Below are positions 7,711 to 15,872 of a DNA stretch of 28,404 nt, in pieces (position 1 is the first letter of the stretch; each line of letters opens with the position of its first letter). Both the position numbers and the translations under genes were made by a program. This stretch comes from Lentisphaeria bacterium (GTDB lineage: Bacteria > Verrucomicrobiota > Lentisphaeria > Oligosphaerales > Oligosphaeraceae). The notes beneath the pieces are model-generated. The model ran no database searches, was not told the DNA's origin, and saw only the letters and a program-made list of their open reading frames with translations. The stretch lies in assembly GCA_016302725.1 (NCBI GenBank), contig JAEDNB010000002.1, positions 1 through 28,404 of the forward strand. The letters run 5' to 3'.

Positions 7711-9005
7711 AGGGGCAGCGGGGCCTCCCACGCCTCTTCCAGGGGGTAGGCGGCGTAGTTGACGGGGCTCATGGTGGTGGTCTGCCTCAGGCATTCCCGG
7801 AGCAGTTCAGGCAGTTCCAGCCGCTCTTCGTTGGCCTTGACCAGGGCCAGCGAAGCCCCGGTGGCGGGGGAGGCGGGAGCAAAGACCGTGCAGGAGTCGG
7901 GCACGGGAATCTGGGAGATGTCCAGGGTCCCGATTTGCCGGGCCACCCGCATGATGTCCAGTTTGTCGTAGACCAGGAGAGGCCGGAGAATCATCATGGG
8001 GCTGGCCTCCTCGATGACCCTCATGTTGGTCAGCGTCTGGCTGGCCACCTGCCCCAGGTTCTCCCCCGTGACCAGCGCCTCGTCCCCGAAGCAGGAGGCC
8101 ACGGCGGAGGCCAGGCGCATCATGCTCCTCCGGTAGAGCACGGTGCGGAATTTTTCCTCGCACCGGTCCCGCACTGCCTTCTGGAGGGGGAGGAGATTCA
8201 CGGCCGCCACCCGCCCCCGGTGCTGGAAATGGTTCAGGACACGGGCCAGGTCGCAGATCTTGGTGAGCCCCGCCTCGGGGGTGTAGGGGGCGCTGTGGAA
8301 GGTGACGAAATCCACGCAGGTCCCCCGCCGGATCATCTCATAGCAGGCCACAGGGGAATCGATGCCGCCGGAGAGAAGCGCCAGGGCCTGTCCGCCCGAG
8401 CCCGCCGGCAATCCCCCGGGCCCCGGAATCCGTTCGTAGTCCACGAAGATTCCGCTGGAGCGCAGGTCGACGCCGATGCGGAGGGCGGGGGCCTTGAGGT
8501 CCAGGGTCAACTGGGGCCAGCGGGGAAGGACCTTCTCCGCAAAGCGCTTCTCCACCTCCGCCGCCAGGAGGGGGAAGCTCTTGTCACAGCGGTTCACCCG
8601 CATGGCGTAGGTGCGCTCCCCCTGGGCGGGATGGCTCTCCAGGAAGGCCTCCACCACGGTGGGCAAGGTGCGCCAGACATACTCCTCCAAGGCTTCCAGG
8701 GTACGGGGGCAATGCCAGCCGGGGGAGACGGAGGAGATTCCCGGCAGATTGGGAATCTCCTGGCGAAGGGAGGAGATTTGCCCTTCGGTCAGGAGTGCCC
8801 CCTCCGCGCCGGGATACAGGTAGATGCGCCCGCGCTCCACCTCGAAGCGGGGCTGGCCGAAGGAGCGTCCCAGGGCGCGGGTCAGCCCCTCCTCCAGGCG
8901 GCGCACAAAACTGCCCCGGTTGCGCCCCTTGGTGCCAATCTCGCTGTATCGGCAGCAGACGGCATTGCAGGGAAGGAAAGGCTGCCAGGAGGGGGAGGAG
9001 GACAT
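7707..9005 (-). CDS. thiI: tRNA 4-thiouridine synthase ThiI (no rhodanese domain)
   Basis: A 432-residue protein that adenylates U8 of tRNA for sulfur transfer, giving 4-thiouridine; in some bacteria it also feeds thiamine thiazole synthesis. The N-terminal block CCRYSEIGTKGRNRGSF (17-33) is the ferredoxin-like start typical of ThiI; a THUMP domain follows to about residue 180; the PP-loop ATPase motif is LSGGIDSPVA (211-220), with GENLGQVASQT (314-324) and RPLLVYDKLDI (341-351). DSCTVFAPASPAT (370-382) replaces the common DCCTLFVP. The chain ends without the C-terminal rhodanese domain of the E. coli enzyme, so sulfur must come from another carrier. ATG 9005 is chosen because it lies just before the conserved start; the longer upstream frame is low-complexity. 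No Shine-Dalgarno; C-rich leader. Confidence 0.92.
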   Translation of the reverse strand: MSSSPSWQPFLPCNAVCCRYSEIGTKGRNRGSFVRRLEEGLTRALGRSFGQPRFEVERGRIYLYPGAEGALLTEGQISSLRQEIPNLPGISSVSPGWHCPRTLEALEEYVWRTLPTVVEAFLESHPAQGERTYAMRVNRCDKSFPLLAAEVEKRFAEKVLPRWPQLTLDLKAPALRIGVDLRSSGIFVDYERIPGPGGLPAGSGGQALALLSGGIDSPVACYEMIRRGTCVDFVTFHSAPYTPEAGLTKICDLARVLNHFQHRGRVAAVNLLPLQKAVRDRCEEKFRTVLYRRSMMRLASAVASCFGDEALVTGENLGQVASQTLTNMRVIEEASPMMILRPLLVYDKLDIMRVARQIGTLDISQIPVPDSCTVFAPASPATGASLALVKANEERLELPELLRECLRQTTTMSPVNYAAYPLEEAWEAPLPL

Positions 9006-9320
9006 GGGGGAATCGGCGGCAGGGGGACAAAAGGCAGGAAAGGAGCGGGCCGTCGGCCTTTCCCGGGGCTTCTTCTCCCCGGTGGCCAGGCACCGCCCAA
9101 AAAGCAAAACACCGCCCTCCGCATCCCGGTTTCCGGTGCGAGGGGGCGGGCATGCCTCCCTTCCCCAAGGGAGGAAAGAGAGGCGCAGGGCAAGGAATCC
9201 CCTCCGGAGGGGCGCAGGAGGCCGAGGCCCCCGCCCGGCTCCCCTCCGGGAAAAAAGGGAGGGGGGGGGACAGGGCAGGGAGAGGCTCTCCCGCAAGAGC
9301 CGCCGGAGAGAAGGCAAACC
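9006..9320. other. 315-bp gene-free interval with several strong palindromes
   Basis: I see no convincing gene here between the GGGtGRT stop and the thiI start. It holds a hairpin CCGGGG/CCCCGG (9063-9068 with 9077-9082), a perfect 8-bp stem CCTCCCTT/AAGGGAGG with a CCCC loop (9155-9174), the 14-bp palindrome CCCCTCCGGAGGGG (9199-9212), and a weaker CCCCTCC/GGGAGGGG fold with an A-rich loop around 9240-9265. The minus-strand frame through it is open but low-complexity and continues the thiI frame by chance. A thiI promoter should lie here, but no good -35/-10 pair is visible. Confidence 0.6.
9284..9301 (-). terminator. terminator-like hairpin after the GGGtGRT gene
   Basis: GGCTCT (9284-9289) pairs with AGAGCC (9296-9301) around a six-base loop, 20 bp past the stop of the GGGtGRT gene. 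It is not followed by a U tract on the minus strand, so it may mark the transcript end without being a classical intrinsic terminator. Confidence 0.35.
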
Positions 9321-10319
9321 CTATTTCATGGCTTCTTCCACGGCCACGGCCACGGAAACGGTGGCGCCGACCATGGGATTGTTGCCAATGCCCAGGAAGC
9401 CCATCATCTCCACGTGGGCGGGGACGGAGCTGGAACCGGCGAACTGGGCGTCGGAGTGCATCCGGCCCAGGGTGTCCGTGAAGCCATAGGAGGCGGGGCC
9501 CGCCGCCATGTTGTCCGGATGCAGGGTGCGGCCGGTGCCGCCGCCGGAGGCGACGGAGAAGTACTTCTTGCCGGCCAGGACGCGCTCCTTCTTGTAGGTG
9601 CCCGCCACGGGGTGCTGGAAGCGGGTGGGGTTGGTGGAGTTCCCGGTGATGGAGACATCCACGTCCTCCTTCCACATGATGGCCACGCCCTCGCGGACGT
9701 CATCGGCGCCATAGCAGCGGACGGCGGCCCGGGGGCCGTCGGAGAAGGGGGTTTCCTTCACGACCTTCAGTTCGCCGGTGAAGTAGTCGAACTTGGTCTC
9801 CACGCTGGTGAAGCCATTGATGCGGCTGATGATGTAGGCGGCATCCTTGCCCAGGCCGTTGAGGATCACCCGGAGGGGTTCCTTGCGGACGCGGTTGGCC
9901 TTGGTGGCGATGCCGATGGCGCCCTCGGCGGCGGCGAAGGACTCGTGCCCCGCCAGGAAGGCGAAGCACTTGGTCTCCTCGTTCAGCAGCATGGAGGCCA
10001 GGTTGCCGTGGCCCAGCCCCACCTTCCGGTCATCCGCCACGGAGCCGGGGATGCAGAAGGCCTGGAGGCCCTCGCCGATGGCCTTCGCGGCGTCGGCGGC
10101 CTTGGTGCAGCCCTTCTTGATGGCGATGGCGGCGCCCAGGACATACGCCCACTTGGCGTTTTCAAAGCAGATGGGCTGGATGCCCTCGGTGATGGTGTAG
10201 GGGTCGAAGCCCTTCTCCTGGCACATCTTCCGGGCGGACTCCAAATCCTTGATGCCGTACTGCGCACAGACCTTCTCGATCTGCGGAATCCGACGTTCGT
10301 AGTTCTCGAACAAAGCCAT
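9321..10319 (-). CDS. GGGtGRT family protein
   Basis: A 332-residue soluble protein of the family named after its GGGtGRT motif, seen here as SGGGTGRT at residues 258-265. Other strong blocks are PGSVADDRKVGLGHGNLASMLL (91-112), with a probable ligand loop, GHESFAAAEGAIGIATKANRVRK (124-146), and NGFTSVETKFDYFTGELK (168-185). No signal peptide or membrane segment is present. The function is, to my knowledge, unestablished. The gene follows the NifU-like scaffold by 20 bp, and these two are a recurrent pair in anaerobes, so a role with Fe-S clusters or a radical enzyme is a reasonable inference. It has the best ribosome-binding site in the window, suggesting high expression. Confidence 0.9.
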   Translation of the reverse strand: MALFENYERRIPQIEKVCAQYGIKDLESARKMCQEKGFDPYTITEGIQPICFENAKWAYVLGAAIAIKKGCTKAADAAKAIGEGLQAFCIPGSVADDRKVGLGHGNLASMLLNEETKCFAFLAGHESFAAAEGAIGIATKANRVRKEPLRVILNGLGKDAAYIISRINGFTSVETKFDYFTGELKVVKETPFSDGPRAAVRCYGADDVREGVAIMWKEDVDVSITGNSTNPTRFQHPVAGTYKKERVLAGKKYFSVASGGGTGRTLHPDNMAAGPASYGFTDTLGRMHSDAQFAGSSSVPAHVEMMGFLGIGNNPMVGATVSVAVAVEEAMK

Positions 10320-10327
10320 TTTTTGCT

Positions 10328-10335
10328 ACCTCCCT
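10328..10335 (-). promoter_or_regulatory. strong Shine-Dalgarno of the GGGtGRT gene
   Basis: AGGGAGGT lies eight bases before the ATG, a near-perfect anti-16S match. It contrasts with the many neighbours that have none, and implies strong translation of this gene relative to the scaffold gene upstream. Confidence 0.75.
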
Positions 10336-10339
10336 AAAG

Positions 10340-11041
10340 TTATTCGTGACGGGGGTCGATGTACTTGACGGCGCCGGCCTCAGGGGTGAAGCGCCCGTAG
10401 GTCCCCGTGAACTTCTTCACGGCCTCGTTGGCGTCCATGCCCTGCTTGATGGCCTCCATCATGGGGCCCACCTTCACAAACTCGTAGCCGATGACCTGGC
10501 TGTCCTTGTCCAGGGCCACGCGCTTCACATAGCCTTCGGCCATTTCCAGGTAGCGGACGCCCTTGAGCTGGGTGGAGTACATGGTGCCCACCTGGCTGCG
10601 CAGGCCCTTGCCCAGGTCTTCCAGGCCGGCGCCCACGGAGAGGCCGTTTTCAGAGAAGGCGCTCTGGGTGCGGCCGTAGACGATCTGCAGGTAGAGTTCC
10701 CGCATGGCGGTGTTGATGGCGTCGCAGACCAGGTCGGTGTTGAGGGCTTCCAGGATGGTCTTGCCAGGCAGGATTTCCGCAGCCATGGCGGCGGAGTGGG
10801 TCATGCCGCTGCATCCGATGGTCTCCACCAGAGCTTCCACGATGATTCCCTTCTTCACATTCAGGGTCAGTTTGCAGGCTCCCTGCTGGGGGGCGCACCA
10901 GCCCACCCCATGGGTCAGGCCGGAAACCTCGTTGATCTGGCGGACCTGGGTCCACTGACCTTCCTGTGGAATCGGCGCGGGACCGTGGTCGCAGCCCTTC
11001 GCCACACAGCACATGTTGTCAACTTCCTTGGTGGTAATCAT
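10340..11041 (-). CDS. NifU-like iron-sulfur cluster assembly scaffold protein
   Basis: A 233-residue protein whose first half resembles the NifU N-terminal (IscU-like) scaffold, which holds nascent Fe-S clusters on cysteines. Cysteines stand at 11, 12, 17, 49, 56, 77 and 106; GCSGMTHSAAMAAE (76-89) and DLVCDAIN (103-110) match the second and third cluster-ligand regions of NifU/IscU. The second half (about 150-233) is extra and includes GYEFVKVGPMMEAI. The start ATG 11041 follows an AAGGA motif; a longer in-frame extension is rejected because it is Arg/Pro-rich and lacks a start signal. The neighbouring GGGtGRT gene is its usual partner. No cysteine desulfurase is in the window, so the sulfur donor is elsewhere. 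Confidence 0.85.
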   Translation of the reverse strand: MITTKEVDNMCCVAKGCDHGPAPIPQEGQWTQVRQINEVSGLTHGVGWCAPQQGACKLTLNVKKGIIVEALVETIGCSGMTHSAAMAAEILPGKTILEALNTDLVCDAINTAMRELYLQIVYGRTQSAFSENGLSVGAGLEDLGKGLRSQVGTMYSTQLKGVRYLEMAEGYVKRVALDKDSQVIGYEFVKVGPMMEAIKQGMDANEAVKKFTGTYGRFTPEAGAVKYIDPRHE

Positions 11042-11240
11042 CTTCGGAATTCCTTGTTGCTTTCTGCCCGGCCCCGCAGGGCGGACCCCCCGCGCCGCAA
11101 CGTCGTCCTCCCTCGGTCGCACAGTGCCCCGTGCTCCCTCGAAATTCCTCCATTCCGGCGCAGAGTCCCCGGCCTTCCCGGACTCCAGGCTCTACACGGG
11201 GGAAGGCGCCTTCGCCTCCCTTGCTTCGGAAAAACGGTAA

Positions 11241-11246
11241 AATATA
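11241..11246 (-). promoter_or_regulatory. possible -10 element for the scaffold-GGGtGRT operon
   Basis: TATATT on the minus strand, in the context TATATTTTAC, about 200 bp before the scaffold start. The same TATATTTT stretch recurs before topA. No recognisable -35 is found 16-18 bp upstream, so this rests on the AT-rich hexamer in a GC-rich gap. Confidence 0.25.
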
Positions 11247-11271
11247 ACACCTCCCCCCCGCCCCATTAGGA

Positions 11272-11298
11272 GCCCCCTGCCCGGCCAAGGCGGGGGGC
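11272..11298 (-). terminator. terminator-like hairpin after topA
   Basis: GCCCCCTGCC (11272-11281) pairs along ten positions, one a G-U, with GGCGGGGGGC (11289-11298) around a seven-base loop, ten bases past the topA stop. There is no U tract, but its position between topA and the next promoter fits a transcript end. Confidence 0.45.
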
Positions 11299-11308
11299 GG
11301 GGCCGTCT

Positions 11309-14080
11309 TCAGCCGTTCCTGGTGTATTTGCAGTCGGGATACCCGCTGCAGCCCAGGAAGGAGCGTTTGCGGTAGTAGATGCGTTTCAGGGGCTTTCCGC
11401 ACTGGGGGCAGGTCTCCCCGGAGGGAGCAGCCTCTTTGCCGGCGGAGGTGGCCTCAGGCGCGGCAATCCCCCCCAGGCTCCCCGGGGGCAGTTGGGCCTC
11501 GTAGCGCGCCAGGGTCTTCGCCCAGGAAGCCAGCTGCCGTTCCGAGAGGCTCCCACGCTTCTCCCACTGGCTGACCAGGGAATCGACGAACGCCTTGTCA
11601 TCATAGGTGCGCCCGCCCCGCTTCACGGGGGGATTCCACTCCTGGATGGACTGGGTGAGCTCCCGAAGCCGGCCGACCTGGGCCGCCAAAGCCTCCTGGG
11701 ACGCCTGGCCCTCCGCCCCGCCCGCCTCCTGGGCCCACCCCAACTTCTCCGCAAGGGCGGGGAAACCGGGTATCTTCTGGGCGTATTTCATGGCCATCTT
11801 CCGCAGGGCCTCCCGCTGGCGGGCGGAAAGCCCCCCGGAGACGGAAGCCTGCCTGGCCAGGGAACGGAAAAAACTGCCCTCGTCAAAGGCGCGCCGACGG
11901 CTGGCCACGGGCGCCTCGAATTCCAGTTTCCCCATGGCCTTCAGCAATTCCTCCAGGGCGGGCTCCACCGCCAATTTCTCGGGGGCGTTCTGCCGGCGCT
12001 CCGCCTTCTGGGCATTGTCCTTCAGGAAGGCCTCCAAGGCCTCCCCCAGCCCCATTCCCTCCGCCAACGACCGCAGCTCCGGATGACGCTCCGCATAGCG
12101 GGCGACCATGGCCAGCAGGGCGGACCCCTGGCGCTGCGTCAGCTTCTCCGGGGACTTCTCCATCAGGCGGCGAAGGCTCTCCGTGAACTTGGCGTCGTCG
12201 TAAACCCGCCGGCTCCCCGCCACAGGCGGGTCAAAGGGGAAATCCGGGGGGAACGCCGCCAGAAGGGCCTTCAACTGCTCCGGCTTCAGGGAAACCCCCT
12301 GGGGACGGGCACCGCCCTCCGCAAGCCATCCCTGGAACTTGCCATAGAACTCCCGCAGCATGGACACCCAGTCCACCTTGCCCTCCTCCACCTGGTCCAG
12401 TTCCTCCTCCATGCGGGCCGTGAAATCCACGCTGAACAGGGAGGCAAAACTGCCCACCAGGTAGTCGTTCACCCGGAAGCCCAGGGGAGTGGGCGCCAGA
12501 GAACTCTTCTCCGACTTCACATATTTCCTGTCCTGGATGGTCTGGACAATGGAGGCGAAGGTGGAGGGGCGCCCCACCCCGTTGGACTCCAGGGCCTTCA
12601 CCAGGGCGCCCTCGGAGTACCGCTTCGGCGGCTGGGTGAAGCACTGTTCCTTGCTCAACTCCAGGAGGCGGCAGAGGTCGCCCTGGGCCAGTTTGGGCAG
12701 GGAGCCCGCCAGGTTGTCCATCTCGTCCTCCTGCCCCAGGTCCTTCCTGTCGTAGACCTTCTTGTAGCCGGGGAAGAGGGTTTCCCGGGCGGCGGCGCGG
12801 AAGATGCACTCCACGCCCCGCCGTCCCCCCGCGCAGGGCAGTTCCAGGGTCGCCAGGGGGCCGCCGCTGGAGAGGATTTCAATGGCGTGGTCGACCTGCC
12901 TGGCCGCCGCCATCTGGCTGGCCAGGAACCGGTTCCAAATCAGTCGGTAGAGTTTGAGCTGGGGCGGGGTGAGATAGGGGGCCACCTCCTCCGGAGTCCG
13001 TTCCACATTGGTGGGGCGGATGGCCTCGTGGGCCTCCTGGGCGCTCTTGCCCGAGCGGTAGCGGTTGGGGGTGGCGGGGGCGTATTCCTCCCCGTATTCC
13101 CGGCGGACATAGGCCAGGGCTGCCTGCTGTGCCTCGGGGGCGACATGCACGGAGTCCGTCCTCATGTAGGTGATGAGGCCCGAGGTGGTCCCCCCCAGGT
13201 CCACGCCCTCGTACAGCTGCTGGGCGATGGACATGGTCGTGGAGGAGCCGAAGTGCAGCATGCTTCCCGCCGCCTGCTGGAGGGTGCTGGTGGTGAAGGG
13301 GGGGGCGGGATTGTCCCGGCGGGGCTTGCTGGTGATGGCGGACACCTTATGCTCCACCCCCTCCCCCTGCAGGGCCTGGGCCAGCGCCAGGGCATTCTCC
13401 CCGTCCGGCACATTGGCGTTCTTGCCATTCAATTTGGAGAGGCGGGTCTTCAGCCGCACCCTGGGCGCGGAGGAGGGGGCGAAGACCGCCTCCAGATTCC
13501 AATACTCCACGGGGACGAAGGCCTGGATTTCCCTCTCCCGCTCCACAATGAGGCGCAGGGCCACGGACTGGACCCTTCCCGCGCTGGTGTCCTTCTCCAC
13601 GTTCTTCCAGAGGAGGGGGCTCACCTGGTAGCCCACCAGGCGGTCCAGCACGCGCCGGGCCTGCTGGGCATCCACCAGCGGCTGGGCCACCTGCCCGGGG
13701 GAGCGGAAGGCCGCCTCGATGGCGGAACGGGTGATTTCATGGTAGGCGATGCGATGGAAATCCGCCTTGGTGGCGCCCCGGAGCAGGTTCTGGAGATGCC
13801 ATGCGATGGCCTCCCCCTCCCGGTCAGGGTCGGTGGCCAGATAGATCTGGTCCGCCTTGCCGGCCGCCGCCTTCAGTTCCCGCACCACCTTCTGCCCCTT
13901 GGGCGTGAGGACATACTTGGGGCGGAAATCGTGCTCCACATCCACCCCCAGTTCTTTGGCGGGCAGGTCGCTGACATGCCCCATGGAGGCCAGCACCGTG
14001 GTCCCCGCCCCCAAAAGCTTTCCAATGGTCTTCGCCTTGGCCGGCGACTCCACAATCATCAATGCGTTGTTCATCTTCAT
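11309..14080 (-). CDS. topA: DNA topoisomerase I (type IA) with three C-terminal helical repeats
   Basis: A 923-residue enzyme that relaxes negative supercoils by single-strand passage. The Toprim domain starts at once with MIVESPAKAKTIGKLL and contains ATDPDREGEAIAWHL, giving the acidic metal ligands; the active-site Tyr is about Y305 in LITYMRTDSVH, close to Tyr319 of E. coli TopA. One C-terminal zinc finger, CPQC...CSGYPDC, lies near the end, against three in E. coli. Between core and finger are three repeats of about 55 residues, near 613-670, 717-775 and 813-868, each with PPV/APV...R..YDD..F..SL...LS.RQ..AL....Y. I use ATG 14080; a GTG two codons earlier has better spacing to GAGG. It lies downstream of dprA with its own probable promoter. 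Confidence 0.96.
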   Translation of the reverse strand: MKMNNALMIVESPAKAKTIGKLLGAGTTVLASMGHVSDLPAKELGVDVEHDFRPKYVLTPKGQKVVRELKAAAGKADQIYLATDPDREGEAIAWHLQNLLRGATKADFHRIAYHEITRSAIEAAFRSPGQVAQPLVDAQQARRVLDRLVGYQVSPLLWKNVEKDTSAGRVQSVALRLIVEREREIQAFVPVEYWNLEAVFAPSSAPRVRLKTRLSKLNGKNANVPDGENALALAQALQGEGVEHKVSAITSKPRRDNPAPPFTTSTLQQAAGSMLHFGSSTTMSIAQQLYEGVDLGGTTSGLITYMRTDSVHVAPEAQQAALAYVRREYGEEYAPATPNRYRSGKSAQEAHEAIRPTNVERTPEEVAPYLTPPQLKLYRLIWNRFLASQMAAARQVDHAIEILSSGGPLATLELPCAGGRRGVECIFRAAARETLFPGYKKVYDRKDLGQEDEMDNLAGSLPKLAQGDLCRLLELSKEQCFTQPPKRYSEGALVKALESNGVGRPSTFASIVQTIQDRKYVKSEKSSLAPTPLGFRVNDYLVGSFASLFSVDFTARMEEELDQVEEGKVDWVSMLREFYGKFQGWLAEGGARPQGVSLKPEQLKALLAAFPPDFPFDPPVAGSRRVYDDAKFTESLRRLMEKSPEKLTQRQGSALLAMVARYAERHPELRSLAEGMGLGEALEAFLKDNAQKAERRQNAPEKLAVEPALEELLKAMGKLEFEAPVASRRRAFDEGSFFRSLARQASVSGGLSARQREALRKMAMKYAQKIPGFPALAEKLGWAQEAGGAEGQASQEALAAQVGRLRELTQSIQEWNPPVKRGGRTYDDKAFVDSLVSQWEKRGSLSERQLASWAKTLARYEAQLPPGSLGGIAAPEATSAGKEAAPSGETCPQCGKPLKRIYYRKRSFLGCSGYPDCKYTRNG

Positions 14081-14198
14081 GGACACGAAAATCCTCGGGA
14101 AAAAGGCAAATACGGCTTTCCTCCGCCGGGCGCGCGGCGTCTATGGGAGATTGGGGAAAAGGCACCCGGCCCCCGGCCGCGCCAGCGCGTGCCCGCAA

Positions 14199-14204
14199 AA
14201 TATA
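14199..14204 (-). promoter_or_regulatory. possible -10 element for topA
   Basis: TATATT on the minus strand, in TATATTTTGC, 119 bp before the topA start and after the hairpin that follows dprA. It matches the element before the Fe-S scaffold gene. No clear -35 is seen. Confidence 0.3.
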
Positions 14205-14244
14205 CCCCGGCAACACGGGACGGGGTTTTCCGGGCAAGGGGCGC

Positions 14245-14277
14245 CTTCCGCGGGAGGGAGGCGGGAGCCCGCGGAAG
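14245..14277 (-). terminator. terminator-like hairpin after dprA
   Basis: CTTCCGCGGG (14245-14254) and CCCGCGGAAG (14268-14277) form a perfect 10-bp stem with a 13-base loop, 21 bp past the dprA stop and before the topA promoter region. There is no U tract on the minus strand. Confidence 0.5.
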
Positions 14278-14298
14278 CATAGCGGGGGGGGGGCGCCA

Positions 14299-15474
14299 TC
14301 ATGGAGGCCGGGAAGGCGCCTCCGCCTGGGGCACCCCACGCCGCCCGGGCACCCGGCGGACCCGCTTCCCGGGAAGTTGCCGCGCCATCTGCCGGATCTC
14401 CAGGTTCAGGAGGGCCGCCAGGACGGCGGAGACCCTTTCCCCGCTCTCCGCCACCAGGAGGTCCAGGGGACGCTCCTCCTCCCCCAGCAACTCCCACAGG
14501 CGGTACTCCAAGGGAGGCAACGGCACCTCCGCCTCCCGCAGTTCCTCCTGGCGACGACGCTCCTCCCGCTGGAAGGCGCTGTCCCGCAACCCCGGCAGCA
14601 GGGTGAACTCTTCCTGCACATCGGAAAACTCCTCCACCAGCCGTGCGCCGTCCTTCAGCAAGGCGTGGCATCCCCGGGCGGCAGGGGAATCCGCCAGCCC
14701 CGGGACCGCGAAGACAATCCTGCCCTGCTCCGTGGCCTGGGCGGCGGTAATCAGGCTGCCGGACTGCAGGGAGGCCTCCACCACCAAGGTCCCCCGGGAA
14801 AGGCCGGAGATAATCCGGTTGCGCATGGGGAAATGGTGACGGTCCGGCCGGCTCCCCAGGGGGAACTCCGAGACGAGGGCGCCCCCGGAGGCGGCAATCC
14901 TCCGGGCCAGCTCCAGGTTTTCCACCGGATAGACGGAATCCAGCCCATTTCCCAGGACGGCGATGGTCCTCCCCCCCGCCTCCAGGGTGGCCTGGTGGCA
15001 GATGGTGTCCACCCCCCGCGCCAGCCCGGAAACCACCGTCCACCCATTCCGGACGGCCTGGGTTGCCAATCTGCGCGCCATGCGGGAGCCGTAGGCCGTG
15101 GCCAGCCGGGTTCCCACCATGGCGAGGGAATTGGCGCTTTGCTGCAGGGCGAGGAGGTCTCCCCGCACATAGAGGCAGACCGGGGGGTCGGGGATTTCCC
15201 GCAGTTGAGGGGGGTAGGAGGGGTCTTCCCAGGCCACCAGGGCGACCCCTGCCTGCCGCGCCTGGCGGAGTTCCCTCTCCAAGTCGCAGTGTTCCTCCCA
15301 CTGGTGCAGCACCCTGGCGCACGCCTCCCCCAGGCGGGGCACCCGCCGCAGTTCCTCCAAAGGCGCTCCCAGGCACTCCTGGAGTTCCGGGAAGCATTCC
15401 ATCAGCAGGCGCACCCGGCCGGGTCCAATCTCCGGCAGCATGTTCAAGGCAATGAATGCCTCCCTCCTTGTCAT
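14299..15474 (-). CDS. dprA: DNA-processing protein DprA
   Basis: A 391-residue DprA/Smf protein, which binds incoming single-stranded DNA and loads RecA in natural transformation. The start ATG 15474 follows AAGGAG at nine bases. An N-terminal helix-hairpin-helix-like segment (LPEIGPGRVRLLMECF, 13-28) precedes the Rossmann-like core: MVGTRLATAYG (119-129, usual GSR is GTR), SGLARGVDTICH (149-160), AVLGNGLDSVYP (172-183), SEFPLGSRPDRHHFPMRNRI (202-221), and SGSLITA (238-244). A C-terminal winged-helix domain lies about 315-375. The length is normal. It is divergent from the purine permease and is the first gene of the minus-strand block. No other competence gene is present, so transformation cannot be concluded from this alone. 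Confidence 0.95.
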   Translation of the reverse strand: MTRREAFIALNMLPEIGPGRVRLLMECFPELQECLGAPLEELRRVPRLGEACARVLHQWEEHCDLERELRQARQAGVALVAWEDPSYPPQLREIPDPPVCLYVRGDLLALQQSANSLAMVGTRLATAYGSRMARRLATQAVRNGWTVVSGLARGVDTICHQATLEAGGRTIAVLGNGLDSVYPVENLELARRIAASGGALVSEFPLGSRPDRHHFPMRNRIISGLSRGTLVVEASLQSGSLITAAQATEQGRIVFAVPGLADSPAARGCHALLKDGARLVEEFSDVQEEFTLLPGLRDSAFQREERRRQEELREAEVPLPPLEYRLWELLGEEERPLDLLVAESGERVSAVLAALLNLEIRQMARQLPGKRVRRVPGRRGVPQAEAPSRPP

Positions 15475-15872
15475 CCCGTCTCTCTCCTTCGGATTCGCCA
15501 CGCGCCAACCCCATGCCAGCCCGCCCAACACACACGGCCCGCCCCCCTGGCCCCAGGGGCACGGGCCTCAACCGCCGAACAACGGGGACAAGATAGCACG
15601 AGGCGGGGCACCCCTCGCCACCATGGACAGCGCCTCCCCCCTCTTCCCAAGGATGACTCCCCACGCCCATCCCTTGCAAAATCACGTCCCTCCACTAAAG
15701 TATCCCTTCAGCTTTCGCCGAAATCCGGCAATAGGGAATCCCCTTCCCCGCGAGAACGGCCCACCGCCTCTACTCCCTCCTTCCGGCGCCTTCCCCTGCC
15801 AGCCACTCCGCCGCACGGGAAGGCGCCATCCTTGTCCCCCCCGCTTTCTCCCTCCCCCAAAAGGCCCATTCC
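15475..15872. other. 398-bp divergent intergenic region between dprA and the permease
   Basis: No gene is supported here. A compound hairpin spans 15536-15567: outer stem GGCCCG/CGGGCC and inner CCCCTGG-CC-CCAGGGG (15544-15559). AAGATA at 15590-15595 gives TGCTATCTT on the minus strand, a possible extended -10 for dprA without a -35. I see no DnaA box, riboswitch-like core or tRNA. Confidence 0.55.
15674..15701 (+). promoter_or_regulatory. possible promoter of the permease-phosphoribosyltransferase pair
   Basis: TTGCAA (15674-15679) and TAAAGT (15696-15701) match four of six consensus bases each, with a 16-bp spacer. It lies about 170 bp before the permease start, implying a long leader. This is weak evidence. 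Confidence 0.25.

Noticed and set aside
9006..9317. A longer ThiI with about 100 extra N-terminal residues
   Set aside because: The extension is Pro/Arg-rich low-complexity sequence encoded by palindromes; the conserved ThiI start lies just after ATG 9005.
11492..14839. An open frame of about 1115 codons on the plus strand
   Set aside because: It is antisense to topA and part of dprA and shows no domain; another GC-driven shadow frame.
15475..15872. A replication origin at the switch from minus-strand to plus-strand genes
   Set aside because: The strand switch alone fits an origin, but I see no DnaA box cluster, AT-rich unwinding region or dnaA/dnaN/gidA neighbour.
15475..15872. A purine riboswitch before the permease
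   Set aside because: The conserved junction and loop sequences of purine riboswitches are not visible in the leader.
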